A stretch of 56,725 nucleotides of DNA, from positions 1-56,725 of the forward strand of contig CANKRG010000005.1 in the NCBI GenBank assembly GCA_947485165.1, in the 5' to 3' direction. A program made the position numbers and the translations under genes. The notes beneath the pieces were generated by a model that saw only the letters and a program-made list of their open reading frames with translations, made no database searches and had not been told where the DNA came from. The DNA comes from Comamonadaceae bacterium. GTDB taxonomy: Bacteria; Pseudomonadota; Gammaproteobacteria; Burkholderiales; Burkholderiaceae_C. Below, piece after piece: positions 8,490-18,133 of the stretch. Position 1 is the first letter of the stretch. Every line of letters starts with the position of its first letter.

Positions 8490-8633
8490 ATACTGGCAGC
8501 GGCAAAACAGCAAATGTTGGAGTGAAGTGTGACAGATGGAATATGAACCATTACCCGGTTTGTGTTTGGCGAATAACTGCCTGACACTATTTTTGACTAC
8601 AAATTGATACAGCATTTAGAAGATTTTTTACAG

Positions 8634-10628
8634 ATGAACTTTGAGTCGCGCGTTGAAGAAGTGTTTTCCACACAGGGTTTGATTGCTCAAAGTGATCCGT
8701 ATTTCAAACCTAGAGCTGGTCAAACGCAGATGGCAATAGCGGTTGCTCAAGCCATTGAACAAGGCGATGTTTTAGTGGTTGAAGCCGGCACGGGCGTTGG
8801 TAAAACCTATGCCTATTTGGTGCCTGCGTTGCTCAGTGGAGAGCGCGTGGTGTTGTCGACTGCTACGAAAGCATTGCAAGATCAACTCTTCGGCAGAGAC
8901 TTGCCGAATATAGCAAAAATCTTGAACTTACCGGTACGCATGGCCTTGTTGAAGGGGCGGTCAAGTTATTTATGTTTGTACCGGATGGAATTAGCGCGCA
9001 GTGACACCCCGCTGTCGGATCGAGGTGCGCATGCAACCTTGGCAAAGGTTGAAAAGTGGTCGCAAGTGACACGCAATGGTGATTTGGCAGAGCTGGCTGG
9101 CTTGGACGAAAAGTCGACGGTTATTCCACTGATTACATCTACCAGGGACAACTGCATCGGTGCACAGTGCCCTAAGTTTAAACCCTGTCACGTCAATTTA
9201 GCCCGCAAAGAAGCGATGGCAGCGGACGTCGTGGTGATTAATCATCATTTGTTTTTCGCTGATTTGGCAGTTAAAGACTCTGGCATGGCTGAGCTTTTGC
9301 CCAACGCAAGCGTTGTTATTTTTGACGAAGCGCATCAACTCAACGAAACAGGCGTGCAGTTTTTGGGTGCTCAGCTTTCGACGGGGCAACTGCTTGACTT
9401 GGCGCGTGATACTTTGGCTGCTGGCTTGCAACTGGCGCGTGGTTTGCAGGATTGGAGTGGTTTGGCTTCAGGCTTAGAGCGGGCCGCACGTGAGATCAGA
9501 TTGGCTGCCGGTAAGCAATCGCAAGGAATCAAGTTGCGTTGGACAGCGCTGGAACCGGAAGGCATTGATCAAGATGCGTGGCTGTCCGCTATCAACCTAG
9601 TTTGCGAAGCCTGTGAGCACTTACGACTTGCTTTGTTAATGGTTTCAGAACTTGCGCCAGATTTTGAACGTTTGTGCACACGTACGCAAGAACTCATGCA
9701 ACGCGCTGAAAAATTCTTGCAGGCATGCCCGCCAGATGCTGTTAGATGGGCTGAGGTCGGGCAGCAGCTGCGCTTGGTTGAATCTCCGTTAGATATTGCA
9801 GAATCCGTAAAAAAGAAGATGCTTAAAAACGGTTCTGAAGATGCACCGCAAGCACATAAATCTTGGATATTTACGTCTGCAACTTTGGGGCACGAGGCGC
9901 AATTGAAATGGTTTACAGTACCATGCGGACTTGAGCAAGCGCAAGTGCTGCGGGTAGCGAGCCCTTTTGATTATGCGAGCCAAGCCTCTATCTATGTGCC
10001 GCAATACCTGCCGAAGCCAAGTGATCCCATGCACAGTGCAGAAGTGGCAAGTTTAGTCGGCCAGGCCGCTGATGTCCTCGGTGGTCGCACATTGGTTTTG
10101 ACGACAACACTGCGTGCTTTGCGGGCGATAGGTGCGGCTTTAGAGGGACAATTTAAAGACCGATTAGATATCGAGATATTGATCCAGGGCAATTTACCAA
10201 AACGTGAGTTGCTTTCGCGTTTTAGAGAGGGTGCATCCCAAGGACGAAGCGCATGTGTGTTGGTGGCTTCGGCGTCTTTTTGGGAAGGTATTGATATTCC
10301 TGGCGAGGAGTTGGCGTTGGTCGTGATTGATAAATTGCCATTTCCACCGCCAGACGATCCCTTGATTGAGGCACGCTCAAAACGACTAGATCAGAACGGT
10401 AAAAATTCGTTTATCGACTACTTTGTGCCAGAAGCCACAGTCTCCTTAAAGCAAGGGGCTGGCAGGTTGATTCGCAGAGAAACAGATATGGGGATGCTGG
10501 TGGTTTGCGATACCAGGCTCACGAAAATGGGATATGGTCGAAAAATACTTTCAGCGTTGCCGCCCATGCGCCAAATTCAAAATCATGACGATTTCGTCGA
10601 AGCACTGTCAACTCTAGTTAAAAACTAA
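8634..10628 (+). CDS. ATP-dependent DNA helicase, DinG/YoaA (XPD-like Fe-S) family
   Basis: This superfamily 2 helicase has 664 residues from the ATG at 8634, where homologous sequence begins (MNFESRVEEVF). A TTG ten codons upstream (8604) is possible but less likely. Walker A is AGTGVGKT (51-58). The DEAH box is IFDEAHQ (231-234). Four cysteines, at 114 (YLCLY), 174, 179 and 185 (CIGAQCPKFKPC), are placed to bind the 4Fe-4S cluster typical of XPD/DinG helicases. Motif VI is QGAGRLIRR. The expected role is unwinding of damage- or replication-associated DNA structures. It closely resembles YoaA/DinG proteins, and I cannot separate the two by eye. It converges with bamD, 17 bases apart. Confidence 0.92.
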   Translation: MNFESRVEEVFSTQGLIAQSDPYFKPRAGQTQMAIAVAQAIEQGDVLVVEAGTGVGKTYAYLVPALLSGERVVLSTATKALQDQLFGRDLPNIAKILNLPVRMALLKGRSSYLCLYRMELARSDTPLSDRGAHATLAKVEKWSQVTRNGDLAELAGLDEKSTVIPLITSTRDNCIGAQCPKFKPCHVNLARKEAMAADVVVINHHLFFADLAVKDSGMAELLPNASVVIFDEAHQLNETGVQFLGAQLSTGQLLDLARDTLAAGLQLARGLQDWSGLASGLERAAREIRLAAGKQSQGIKLRWTALEPEGIDQDAWLSAINLVCEACEHLRLALLMVSELAPDFERLCTRTQELMQRAEKFLQACPPDAVRWAEVGQQLRLVESPLDIAESVKKKMLKNGSEDAPQAHKSWIFTSATLGHEAQLKWFTVPCGLEQAQVLRVASPFDYASQASIYVPQYLPKPSDPMHSAEVASLVGQAADVLGGRTLVLTTTLRALRAIGAALEGQFKDRLDIEILIQGNLPKRELLSRFREGASQGRSACVLVASASFWEGIDIPGEELALVVIDKLPFPPPDDPLIEARSKRLDQNGKNSFIDYFVPEATVSLKQGAGRLIRRETDMGMLVVCDTRLTKMGYGRKILSALPPMRQIQNHDDFVEALSTLVKN

Positions 10629-10645
10629 AGTTAAGCTGCAGATTG

Positions 10646-11446
10646 CTACCAAATTTTCCACCAGCTGCGTGCAACAGACTTGTTCCCTGACAATAGAAAT
10701 TCACTTTTTGGGAATGAAGTTTCCAAGATTCGCTTGGCATCATCACGAAACTGCACAATATCTAAAGCTTCGTACGATTTGTAGATGATGTACATGGCTT
10801 CCTCGAGTGCTGGAACATCTCGGTAATCTGTGATGGCGAGCTGTGCACGGTTGATGGCCGCGACGTAGGCACCACGAGAAAAATAGTATTTGGCAACATG
10901 TACTTCATACAAGGCCAACGAATTCACAATATAGGTCATACGCTGCTTAGCGTCTGACGAATATTTTGATTCTGGAAATCGGGCAACCAGTTCTTTGTAG
11001 GCATCAAAAGATTCTTTTGCAGCTTTTTGGTCGCGTTCAGACAAATCTTGCTTGGTATAGGAGCCAAAAAATCCTAAATTGTCAGAGAAATTGACTGTTC
11101 CTTTGAGGTACAAGGCGTAATCGAGTGCTGGACTTGCCGGGTGCAATTTTAAAAACCGTTCAATCGTGGCGATCGATTGTGCTTGATCACCATTTTTAAA
11201 TTGGGCATAAGCTTTATCAAGCTGCGCTTGCTGGGCTAAAGGTGTTCCCGCTGCGCGACCTTCAAGTTTTTCATACAAAGGAATTGCTTTGTCATAAGCG
11301 CCATCATTCGCCTCAGACTTGGCTTCTGAATAGATTTTATTGGGGCTCCAGTTGGCAGTCTTATCCTCAGTCACCGTAGCGCAGGCAAGCAAACCCGAGC
11401 AAACGAACACGGATAGAAAAGCCTTGCTTAGGGTTTGATTTTTCAT
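10646..11446 (-). CDS. bamD: Outer-membrane assembly lipoprotein BamD (ComL)
   Basis: Reading from the ATG at 11446 gives 266 residues with a lipoprotein signal peptide whose lipobox LLAC places the acylated cysteine at 22. A longer frame upstream has no signal-peptide logic. The mature part consists of TPR-like helix pairs (for example NKIYSEAKSEANDGAYDKAIPLYEKL and AKESFDAYKELVARFPESKYS), as in BamD. BamD is the essential accessory lipoprotein of the Bam complex, which inserts beta-barrel proteins into the outer membrane. BamB of the same complex is encoded at 21455. The gene is divergent from rluD, with 62 bases between start codons that must hold both promoters; I see no convincing -35/-10 pair there. 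Confidence 0.95.
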   Translation of the reverse strand: MKNQTLSKAFLSVFVCSGLLACATVTEDKTANWSPNKIYSEAKSEANDGAYDKAIPLYEKLEGRAAGTPLAQQAQLDKAYAQFKNGDQAQSIATIERFLKLHPASPALDYALYLKGTVNFSDNLGFFGSYTKQDLSERDQKAAKESFDAYKELVARFPESKYSSDAKQRMTYIVNSLALYEVHVAKYYFSRGAYVAAINRAQLAITDYRDVPALEEAMYIIYKSYEALDIVQFRDDAKRILETSFPKSEFLLSGNKSVARSWWKIW

Positions 11447-11508
11447 TGTGTTTTTGATCTCATAAAATTGAGCTGATAATTTGACATAAAACATCTGAGG
11501 CAGCCTTC

Positions 11509-12543
11509 TTGAAACTTAGCAAATCTATTATATCGACCGAAAGTTCAGCCGAGCATTTGAAAAGTGAGGCGGACACAGATTTTGCGCTGGAGTTGGATAC
11601 GAATGAGACGCGTGAGTTTGTTTGCAATGAAGCACAACACGGGCTCAGGGTGGACAATGCGCTGGTCCAACTGGTCAGTGAGTTTTCAAGAAGCTACTTA
11701 AAACAGTTGATCGAGCAAGGTTCCGCACGGCTCAATGGCCAACGGGTTATCAAGGTGGCCAGCAAAGTCAAAGTTGGTGACTTACTCGCCATAGATTTGC
11801 AGGCAACCCCACAAAGTCAGGCATTTAAACCTGAAAAGGTTGATTTTGAGGTGATTTTTGAAGATGAGCACCTCCTGGTAATCAACAAGCCTGTTGGACT
11901 TGTGGTGCATCCCGCTCCTGGAAATTGGAGCGGGACTTTGTTGAACGGCCTGTTGGAACGCGACCCAAAGGCAGTTCTTTTACCCAGAGCCGGTATCGTT
12001 CACCGCCTTGACAAGGACACCAGTGGTTTGATGGTTGTGGCACGGACGCGGCAGGTGATGGATGCTTTGGTCGAGAAAATTGCTGCGAGAGAGGTCAATC
12101 GTCTCTACTTGGCTTTGGGCAACTGTGCTTGGACGGGTCCAAAGGAGCGGGATGTGACCGAGTCGATTGGTCGTGACCCTAGAAATCGTTTGCGCATGGC
12201 TGTTGTATCATCGGATAAGATGGCTGGAAAAACCGCCAAAACTTCGTTAAAATTGCTGCAAAATTGCGAGCAAGGATGTCTTGTTTTATGCCGGCTACAC
12301 ACGGGTAGAACGCATCAAATTCGAGTTCATATGGCGCATATCGGACATCCCCTGGTGGCGGACAGCGTGTATGGTGGTGCGCAGGCTGCGGGGATGCAGC
12401 GCCAAGCATTGCACGCGGAACAATTGGCTTTTGAACATCCTGTCACTGGGGAACTGATGCATTTTGTGGCACCTTTGCCTGATGATTTAAAAGCAGCGTT
12501 GGTGAACTGGGGTCTAAGTTACAATGGGGTGTCTACAAAATAA
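11509..12543 (+). CDS. rluD: 23S rRNA pseudouridine(1911/1915/1917) synthase
   Basis: This is a 344-residue RluA-family synthase. An S4 RNA-binding domain lies at about 45-105 (LRVDNALVQLVSEFSRSYLKQ...GSARLNGQRV). The catalytic domain has the signature HRLDKDTSGLMVVA with the catalytic Asp168, followed by RTHQIRVHMAHIGHPLVADSVYG. The length and S4 domain fit RluD, which modifies helix 69 of 23S rRNA. The start is TTG at 11509, preceded by GAGG (11496-11499). No ATG exists upstream of the S4 domain in this frame, so the start rests on the SD. The first 40 residues are not conserved family sequence. Confidence 0.92.
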   Translation: MKLSKSIISTESSAEHLKSEADTDFALELDTNETREFVCNEAQHGLRVDNALVQLVSEFSRSYLKQLIEQGSARLNGQRVIKVASKVKVGDLLAIDLQATPQSQAFKPEKVDFEVIFEDEHLLVINKPVGLVVHPAPGNWSGTLLNGLLERDPKAVLLPRAGIVHRLDKDTSGLMVVARTRQVMDALVEKIAAREVNRLYLALGNCAWTGPKERDVTESIGRDPRNRLRMAVVSSDKMAGKTAKTSLKLLQNCEQGCLVLCRLHTGRTHQIRVHMAHIGHPLVADSVYGGAQAAGMQRQALHAEQLAFEHPVTGELMHFVAPLPDDLKAALVNWGLSYNGVSTK

Positions 12544-12607
12544 GCGTATCACCCACCAAATGCGTGGCGTTTGAATTCTAAATTCGAAACTATTGAATAT
12601 TTCTTTG

Positions 12608-12637
12608 TTGAATTGATAGTCTTTTATAGGCTTTAAT
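12608..12637 (+). promoter_or_regulatory. Candidate promoter upstream of scpB
   Basis: TTGAAT (12608-12613) and TTTAAT (12632-12637, 5 of 6 to consensus) are 18 bases apart in the 192-base AT-rich gap between rluD and scpB. A short AT-rich inverted repeat TTAATTA/TAATTAA (12665-12671 with 12680-12686) follows. It was read by eye only. Confidence 0.35.
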
Positions 12638-12735
12638 CAATGAATGCTGGCCATCGCCTGAAGTTTAATTAAGCTTGGGTAATTAATGCTGTGCTGTCGC
12701 TGTATTTTCAGCTTTATTCTTGAAATCTAACTACT

Positions 12736-13371
12736 ATGAATACGTCGGAAGCGAAGCGTATCCTTGAAACGGCCCTCATTTGCGCACAGCAACCCTTGTT
12801 GGTGCGGGATATGAGGGTGCTTTTTGAGGAGGAAATTGGGGTAGACACTTTGAAGTCAATATTGCTGGAATTGCAACAAGATTGGTCTTTCAAGGGTGTG
12901 GAATTAGTTGGTGTTGCAACGGGTTGGCGATTTCAAAGTCGTCCTGAAATGCGCGAATATTTAGATAGGCTCACGCCTGAGAAGCCGCCTAAATACACGC
13001 GTGCTGTCTTGGAGACTTTGGCCATCATTGCCTACAGGCAGCCAGCCACGCGTGGTGATATGGAAGATATTCGTGGTGTAACCATCAATAGCCTGATATT
13101 GAAGCAATTAGAAGATCGCGGCTGGGTTGAGGTGATTGGGCATCGTGACAGTGTGGGGCGTCCAGCACTGTTTGCGACGACCAAGCAGTTTTTAGATGAT
13201 TTAGGCATTGAGTCACTTGCTCAATTGCCTGAATTAGGGCCGTTGCAAGATCAAGTTTTAGAGCAGCTCGAGCGCTTTGACGACATAAAACCGTCGCATG
13301 AAACGCAAGCCGAGTTACCCATTAACGATCTCGTTGAAAACCAAACAATACAAGTAATTTTAGAGAACTGA
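12736..13371 (+). CDS. scpB: SMC-associated segregation and condensation protein ScpB
   Basis: The 211-residue product has the tandem winged-helix organisation of ScpB: an N-terminal helix-turn-helix ([26 protein letters not shown]) and a second one around [29 protein letters not shown], followed by the conserved [21 protein letters not shown]. With ScpA and SMC it forms the condensin that compacts the chromosome. scpA is not next to it here, which is usual for this order. The ATG at 12736 has no clear Shine-Dalgarno. The stop is 2 bases before the rluB start, so the two genes are probably co-translated. Confidence 0.95.
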   Translation: MNTSEAKRILETALICAQQPLLVRDMRVLFEEEIGVDTLKSILLELQQDWSFKGVELVGVATGWRFQSRPEMREYLDRLTPEKPPKYTRAVLETLAIIAYRQPATRGDMEDIRGVTINSLILKQLEDRGWVEVIGHRDSVGRPALFATTKQFLDDLGIESLAQLPELGPLQDQVLEQLERFDDIKPSHETQAELPINDLVENQTIQVILEN

Positions 13372-13373
13372 AT

Positions 13374-14726
13374 ATGAATCCGGAAATACCTAACAATCCA
13401 ATTGTGCCTCATGAGATTGGTGAAATTGCTGCAGTCGAGCCATCGCCTACCGACGCTGCACAGAGGAATGAAAAAAGCGCTGCTGCGACTAAGTCTGCAG
13501 ACATGATTGATTTTGAAGATGTTACTTCGGGTCGTTTCGATGACGAAGACGCTGATGTATCCATCGTGCCTGCACGCAGGGTACTGCTGCCACAACCTGA
13601 GCAGCCAAAACTCCACAAAGTTTTAGCGCAAGCTGGCATGGGCTCGCGTTTGGAGATGGAGCAGCTCATCATGGAAGGGCGCATTTCTGTCAATAACGAA
13701 CCTGCGCACATTGGCCAGCGTATCCAATACAGCGACCATGTCAAAGTCAATGGCAAACCCATTCGTTTTCGCATAGAAGCACCGCCTACACGTGTTATTG
13801 CCTACCACAAGCCAGCCGGTGAAGTTGTTACCCACGATGACCCGCAAAATAGACCGACTGTATTTCGCAAATTGCCAAAGTTATACCAAGGCAAGTGGCA
13901 ATCAGTTGGCCGTTTGGATTTGAATACGGAAGGCTTGTTGCTGTTCAGTAGCTCAGGCGATTTGGCTAATAACTTGATGCATCCAAGATTTGGACTGGAG
14001 CGTGAATATGCGGTACGCGTTTTAGGTAAACTGAATAAAGAAGAAAAGCAAAAATTGCTAGATGGTGTTCAACTTGACGACGGCTTGGCGCAATTTGGCT
14101 CCATTGAAGATGGCGGCGGCGAGGGCGCGAATTGTTGGTACCGTGTCACCATTTCTGAAGGCCGTAATCGTGAAGTTAGACGCATGTTCGAGTCCGTAGG
14201 GCATGCGGTTAGTCGGCTGATTCGGATCCGCTACGGTGCCATGATGCTGCCTCGCGGGTTAAAACGGGGCGCTTGGATGGAGTTGGGTGAAACCGATATT
14301 CGCGCTTTGATGAATGCCGTAAGTGCATCTTCATCGCCACGGCAGAACGTTGATCAAGCAGATGAGAATACTGTAAATAATAGCAGTGGTAGCCGTCCAC
14401 CCCGCTCAAACAGTCGTGGCAATGATAGCCGTGGGACGGATAGCCGCGGCAATGGTGGCCGTGGACAGCCGCAATCTAGACGAAATTCAACAAATCAAGG
14501 AAGCAAGTTTCCACCAGGGCAGTCGCGTGATTTGGGGCAAAAACAACGGCCACAGCGTACAGCTGGGTCGAACAATGTACCCAATAACGCGCAGCCTGAT
14601 CCTTTGAAAACCTCTTTGGGCTACATAGGCGCTGACAGTTTGAATCAGCAAAGGCAGCAACGCCGCAGTGGTTCAGGCTCTGGATCCGGTGGTTCTGGTG
14701 CTAGGCGTCCATCGCGCGGAAGATAA
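13374..14726 (+). CDS. rluB: 23S rRNA pseudouridine(2605) synthase with long basic C-terminal tail
   Basis: This 450-residue RsuA/RluB-family enzyme has an acidic non-conserved N-terminus (about 1-75) and an S4 domain starting at [28 protein letters not shown]. The catalytic domain contains [14 protein letters not shown] with Asp182, and ends around residue 320. The last about 130 residues are low-complexity, rich in Ser, Arg, Gly, Asn and Gln, with SRGN/SRGT repeats near residues 345-365 and a [10 protein letters not shown] stretch at the end. Such a tail probably adds non-specific RNA affinity. It starts 2 bases after scpB, the usual scpB-rluB pair. Confidence 0.93.
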   Translation: MNPEIPNNPIVPHEIGEIAAVEPSPTDAAQRNEKSAAATKSADMIDFEDVTSGRFDDEDADVSIVPARRVLLPQPEQPKLHKVLAQAGMGSRLEMEQLIMEGRISVNNEPAHIGQRIQYSDHVKVNGKPIRFRIEAPPTRVIAYHKPAGEVVTHDDPQNRPTVFRKLPKLYQGKWQSVGRLDLNTEGLLLFSSSGDLANNLMHPRFGLEREYAVRVLGKLNKEEKQKLLDGVQLDDGLAQFGSIEDGGGEGANCWYRVTISEGRNREVRRMFESVGHAVSRLIRIRYGAMMLPRGLKRGAWMELGETDIRALMNAVSASSSPRQNVDQADENTVNNSSGSRPPRSNSRGNDSRGTDSRGNGGRGQPQSRRNSTNQGSKFPPGQSRDLGQKQRPQRTAGSNNVPNNAQPDPLKTSLGYIGADSLNQQRQQRRSGSGSGSGGSGARRPSRGR

Positions 14727-14812
14727 AAGAAAAGAACAATACCAAGCTAAAATAGAGGGCTTGGCAAAATTCGTTGAAATCACAAGTCCAAGGTAATAAG
14801 GAAATATTAGAA

Positions 14813-15238
14813 ATGTCTATCGAACGCACTCTCTCCATTATCAAACCTGATGCCGTTGCTAAAAACGTCATCGGTCAGATCTATGCCCGTTTTGAAGCAG
14901 CTGGTCTCAAAGTTGTCGCTGCAAGAATGGCGCATCTGTCACGTGGCGAAGCGGAAGCTTTTTACGCAGTGCACAAAGAGCGTCCTTTCTTCAAGGATTT
15001 GGTCGGTTTCATGATCTCAGGTCCTGTGATGATTCAGGCTCTTGAAGGCGAAGGCGCGATTTTGAAGAATCGTGACTTGATGGGCGCTACAGACCCTAAG
15101 AAAGCGGCTCCAGGTACGATTCGTGCTGATTTTGCTGACAGCATTGATGCCAACGCTGTGCATGGTTCCGACGCTGCAGAAACTGCGGCTGTTGAAATCG
15201 GTTTCTTTTTCCCTGGCATGAACGTTTACAGCCGTTAA
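14813..15238 (+). CDS. ndk: Nucleoside diphosphate kinase
   Basis: The 141-residue product has the standard length and start ([18 protein letters not shown]). The ATG at 14813 follows AAGGA (14798-14802); an in-frame ATG 13 codons upstream is not conserved. The active-site histidine is His117 in NAVHGSDA. The family keeps NTP and dNTP pools balanced by phosphotransfer through this histidine. The gene is 86 bases after rluB, and a TAAAAT sequence at 14748-14753 may be a -10 element, but I see no matching -35. rlmN follows 21 bases downstream. Confidence 0.97.
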   Translation: MSIERTLSIIKPDAVAKNVIGQIYARFEAAGLKVVAARMAHLSRGEAEAFYAVHKERPFFKDLVGFMISGPVMIQALEGEGAILKNRDLMGATDPKKAAPGTIRADFADSIDANAVHGSDAAETAAVEIGFFFPGMNVYSR

Positions 15239-15259
15239 TTTCTCGACTGCGACGATGTT

Positions 15260-16426
15260 ATGACGGTCAACCTTCTCGACTTTGATCTGAAAGGATTGAC
15301 CGTTTTTTGCGCCAATTTGGGCGAAAAAAGCTTTCGCGCAACGCAACTTTTTCGATGGATTCATCAAAAAGGTGCAACTGACTTTGAGCAGATGACTGAT
15401 TTGGCAAAGCCATTACGGTCAAAACTTGCGCTAACAGCGCATTTACAAAGTCTCAAAATTATCGGTCAGCAAGAATCAGCAGATGGCACAATCAAGTGGC
15501 TGTTTGATGTCGGGGCTGGCGACGCTGTTGAGGCGGTTTTCATTCCGGAAGAAAACAGAGGCACATTGTGCATTTCATCGCAAGCGGGGTGTGCCGTAGG
15601 TTGTCGTTTTTGCTCTACGGGCCATCAAGGCTTTAGCCGCAATCTGACCACAGGCGAAATCATCGCGCAGTTGTGGTTTGCAGAACATTTTTTGCGTAAG
15701 CATTTGTCCTCCAAAGAGCGCGTCATCTCTAATGTTGTGATGATGGGTATGGGAGAGCCATTGCAAAATTATTCGGCTCTGTTGCCTGCATTGCGCACTA
15801 TGTTGGACGATCATGGTTATGGTTTATCAAGAAGAAGAGTGACCGTTTCGACTTCGGGCGTGGTGCCTATGATCGATCGATTAGGCGCGGATTGTCCGGT
15901 TGCGCTTGCTGTATCACTACATGCACCTAACGATGCTTTGCGTAGCAATCTGGTGCCGTTGAATCAAAAATACCCCATAGAGGAATTGATGAGTGCATGC
16001 CGTCGCTACTTGGAGTATGCACCGCGCGATTTCATCACCTTCGAATATTGCATGTTAGAAGGGGTCAACGATCAAGTTGAGCACGCAGAGCAACTCGTCG
16101 AATTGATGAAGCAGCAATCAATTTTGGGCTTAAGTTGTAAATTTAATTTGATACCCTTTAATCCATTTCCAGAGTCTGGTTTGTTGTGCTCATCGAAAGC
16201 GCAAGTGGCCGTGTTTGCCAAAATATTGATAAATGCTGGCCTAGTCACAACCATTCGAAAAACCCGCGGTGACGATATCGATGCTGCTTGTGGGCAACTG
16301 GCCGGTGAAGTCATGGATAGAACCCGTGTTGGCGCAAGAATAGAAAAGCAGCGCACCATTAAAATCACCCCTGTACAAGATATTCGCAGGGACAGGGTCG
16401 ATATTCCGGCGTCTATTCAGCACTGA
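15260..16426 (+). CDS. rlmN: Dual-specificity 23S rRNA A2503 / tRNA A37 methyltransferase
   Basis: This 388-residue radical-SAM enzyme has the CxxxCxxC cluster motif CAVGCRFC (Cys111, Cys115, Cys118) and the second-site, methyl-carrying cysteine in DAACGQL (Cys344). GEPLQNY and the SLHAPND segment are typical of RlmN. It makes C2-methyladenosine in 23S rRNA and some tRNAs, aiding decoding fidelity. It starts 21 bases after ndk with a weak Shine-Dalgarno and heads the run of genes to der, the order known from many Burkholderiales. Confidence 0.96.
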   Translation: MTVNLLDFDLKGLTVFCANLGEKSFRATQLFRWIHQKGATDFEQMTDLAKPLRSKLALTAHLQSLKIIGQQESADGTIKWLFDVGAGDAVEAVFIPEENRGTLCISSQAGCAVGCRFCSTGHQGFSRNLTTGEIIAQLWFAEHFLRKHLSSKERVISNVVMMGMGEPLQNYSALLPALRTMLDDHGYGLSRRRVTVSTSGVVPMIDRLGADCPVALAVSLHAPNDALRSNLVPLNQKYPIEELMSACRRYLEYAPRDFITFEYCMLEGVNDQVEHAEQLVELMKQQSILGLSCKFNLIPFNPFPESGLLCSSKAQVAVFAKILINAGLVTTIRKTRGDDIDAACGQLAGEVMDRTRVGARIEKQRTIKITPVQDIRRDRVDIPASIQH

Positions 16427-16450
16427 CGGCTTTTATCCTATGTTTGCCCT

Positions 16451-17296
16451 ATGATCAATGCGATGGATTCACTCAAATTTTCCAAATATTTATGCCAAAT
16501 AGGCCGCTATTGTCTGCGAGTATTGAGTTGCGTATTGATATTGAATGTTGCTGTGGGATGTGCGAATCCAAACAGCAATGCGAGTACCGGAGTTGATCTG
16601 ACTACTGCTTCCGACGAAACGGACGGTCAAAAACGCGCCAAAATTAGACTCGAACTCGCTGTTGGATATTTGGACCAAGGCCAAACAAATATTGCTTTGG
16701 ATGAAGCGAAGCTAGCTATTGCCGCAGACCCAAGATCCGCCGATGCCTTCAACCTGCGTGGATTGATTTACATGCGTTTGGATGATTTTGGTTTGGCACG
16801 TGACAGCTTTAACCGTGGCATAGCGCTTAATCCTAGGGATGGCAATATTATGCATAACTTGGGGTGGCTGGCTTGTCTGGAGTCTCGTTATGCAGAGGCC
16901 GCATTAAATTTTGATAAAGCATTAGCCAGTCCCAGCTACGCAGGGCAGGCAAAAACCTTTTTGGCGAGAGGCGTCTGCTTGTTGCGTTTCGGTGATGCAC
17001 GCCAAGCTGAGAATAATTTTTTACACGCTTTCGAGCTTGATGCTAGTAACCCGATAGCTGCTTTTAATTTAGCCAATCTGCTCTATAAACGGAATGATTT
17101 AGTTCGTTCTCAGTTTTATATTCGTCGCCTCAATAGCAATGATTACGCCAATGCCGAGTCCTTGTGGCTTGCAACTAAAATCGAAAAAAAGTTAGGCAAC
17201 ACGCAAGGCGTGCTTCAGTTAACCGATCGTCTGCGGAAACAATTCCCGACCTCTCGTGAGTTCGGACTGTTTGAACGGGGTGCGTTTGATGAGTGA
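16451..17296 (+). CDS. pilW: Type IV pilus biogenesis/stability lipoprotein, TPR protein
   Basis: This 281-residue protein (PilW/PilF type) has a lipoprotein signal with lipobox AVGC (Cys37 if translation starts at 16451; a second ATG at 16463 would shorten the leader by 4 residues). TPR units follow (AIAADPRSADAFNLRGLIYM, FNRGIALNPRDGNIMHNLGW, and others). In pilus systems this protein helps PilQ secretin multimerise in the outer membrane. Its position between rlmN and rodZ-ispG is the conserved location of pilW in beta- and gammaproteobacteria. No other pilus genes are in the window. Confidence 0.88.
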   Translation: MINAMDSLKFSKYLCQIGRYCLRVLSCVLILNVAVGCANPNSNASTGVDLTTASDETDGQKRAKIRLELAVGYLDQGQTNIALDEAKLAIAADPRSADAFNLRGLIYMRLDDFGLARDSFNRGIALNPRDGNIMHNLGWLACLESRYAEAALNFDKALASPSYAGQAKTFLARGVCLLRFGDARQAENNFLHAFELDASNPIAAFNLANLLYKRNDLVRSQFYIRRLNSNDYANAESLWLATKIEKKLGNTQGVLQLTDRLRKQFPTSREFGLFERGAFDE

Positions 17297-17305
17297 AAAT
17301 TAGTC

Positions 17306-18133
17306 ATGCAAGATACAGCAATAAATCAGGAAAATACTATTGAGAGTTGGTCTATTTCAGCAGGGCAGATGTTAATGCAAGCGCGCCTAGATGCTGGGCT
17401 TCACATCGCGGCATTGGCCGTTACCCTGCGGGTACCGGTAAAACGAATTGAAGCTCTGGAAAACGGACAAATTGATTTGTTACCTGACTTGGTTTTTGTG
17501 CGAGCATTGACTTCCAGTATTTGTCAAACTTTGAAAATTGATGCTTTGCCCATTCTGGAAAAATTGCCAAAGGCTGCATTGCCTCGTTTGAATGGTGAAG
17601 ATGCAGCCATCAATACGCCTATTGGTGTGACCGGCGATGGCAAAGGCGCTCTGTTATCAAATATAGTCACTTCACCATGGCTCATGGGTGTTTTGCTTCT
17701 GTGCATAGGGGCTGCTGGGATTTATTTGTTGCCAAAAACATCTTCGCTTGCTGTTTCTGACTCGGTTGCGTTGCCAAATGCCATTGTCCCTTCATCCAGC
17801 TCAATGGTTTCTAATACTACTGTTTCTGCTGCTGTTTCACCTGTTGTCGAGGCGCGAAATTCCAACGTGCCAGCTAACCCAACGTTACCACCAGCAGATA
17901 GTATTGTTGTTTTTAAGGCAAGTGGCGAAACTTGGGTCGAGGTCAAAAATGCGGCTGGCAGCACCATGTTTAAAAAACTACTCAATGCTGGCGAAACTGT
18001 AGGAGCCTCAGGTACCTTGCCACTGACAGTTATCGTTGGGCGTGCAGACGTAACGCAGGTTGAAGTTCGTGGAAAATTTATTGATTTAGCGTTGATTGCA
18101 AAAAGCAATGTCGCGCGGTTTGAGGTGAATTGA
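17306..18133 (+). CDS. rodZ: RodZ-like membrane protein with N-terminal helix-turn-helix
   Basis: This 275-residue protein has a Cro/RodZ-type helix-turn-helix (about 19-80, [25 protein letters not shown]...) and a linker. A single transmembrane helix lies at about 125-143 ([19 protein letters not shown]). A Ser/Val/Pro-rich periplasmic stretch and a C-terminal beta domain (DUF4115, about 203-275, [17 protein letters not shown]...) follow. RodZ links MreB to the cell envelope and shapes rods. It starts 9 bases after pilW and overlaps ispG by one base (TGATG). Codons around 17605-17624 read AINTPI, resembling the repeat-coded AINTPA elsewhere, but the DNA match is poor. Confidence 0.85.
   Translation: MQDTAINQENTIESWSISAGQMLMQARLDAGLHIAALAVTLRVPVKRIEALENGQIDLLPDLVFVRALTSSICQTLKIDALPILEKLPKAALPRLNGEDAAINTPIGVTGDGKGALLSNIVTSPWLMGVLLLCIGAAGIYLLPKTSSLAVSDSVALPNAIVPSSSSMVSNTTVSAAVSPVVEARNSNVPANPTLPPADSIVVFKASGETWVEVKNAAGSTMFKKLLNAGETVGASGTLPLTVIVGRADVTQVEVRGKFIDLALIAKSNVARFEVN

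Noticed and set aside
8490-8615. Upstream extension of the PP2C remnant frame
   Set aside because: Forty-two codons before the ATG at 8489 show no phosphatase similarity and include the DinG start region.
8604-8633. TTG start for the DinG-family helicase
   Set aside because: The ten extra residues are not family sequence; the ATG at 8634 gives the normal N-terminus.
11447-11508. TTGATC and GATAAT as an rluD promoter
   Set aside because: Spacing is only 15 bases and other combinations are equally poor.
14730-14765. CCAAGC/GCTTGG inverted repeat before ndk as terminator
   Set aside because: No T-run and only 6 bp; may equally surround a -10 element.
16218-16240. TTGATAAATGCTGGCCTA in rlmN, similar to the repeat core
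   Set aside because: Several mismatches, no arm, and the protein is conserved RlmN sequence.
17605-17624. AINTPI codons in rodZ resembling the repeat-coded AINTPA
   Set aside because: Only about 13 of 20 bases match the repeat core and there is no GCTATT arm; too weak to call a copy.
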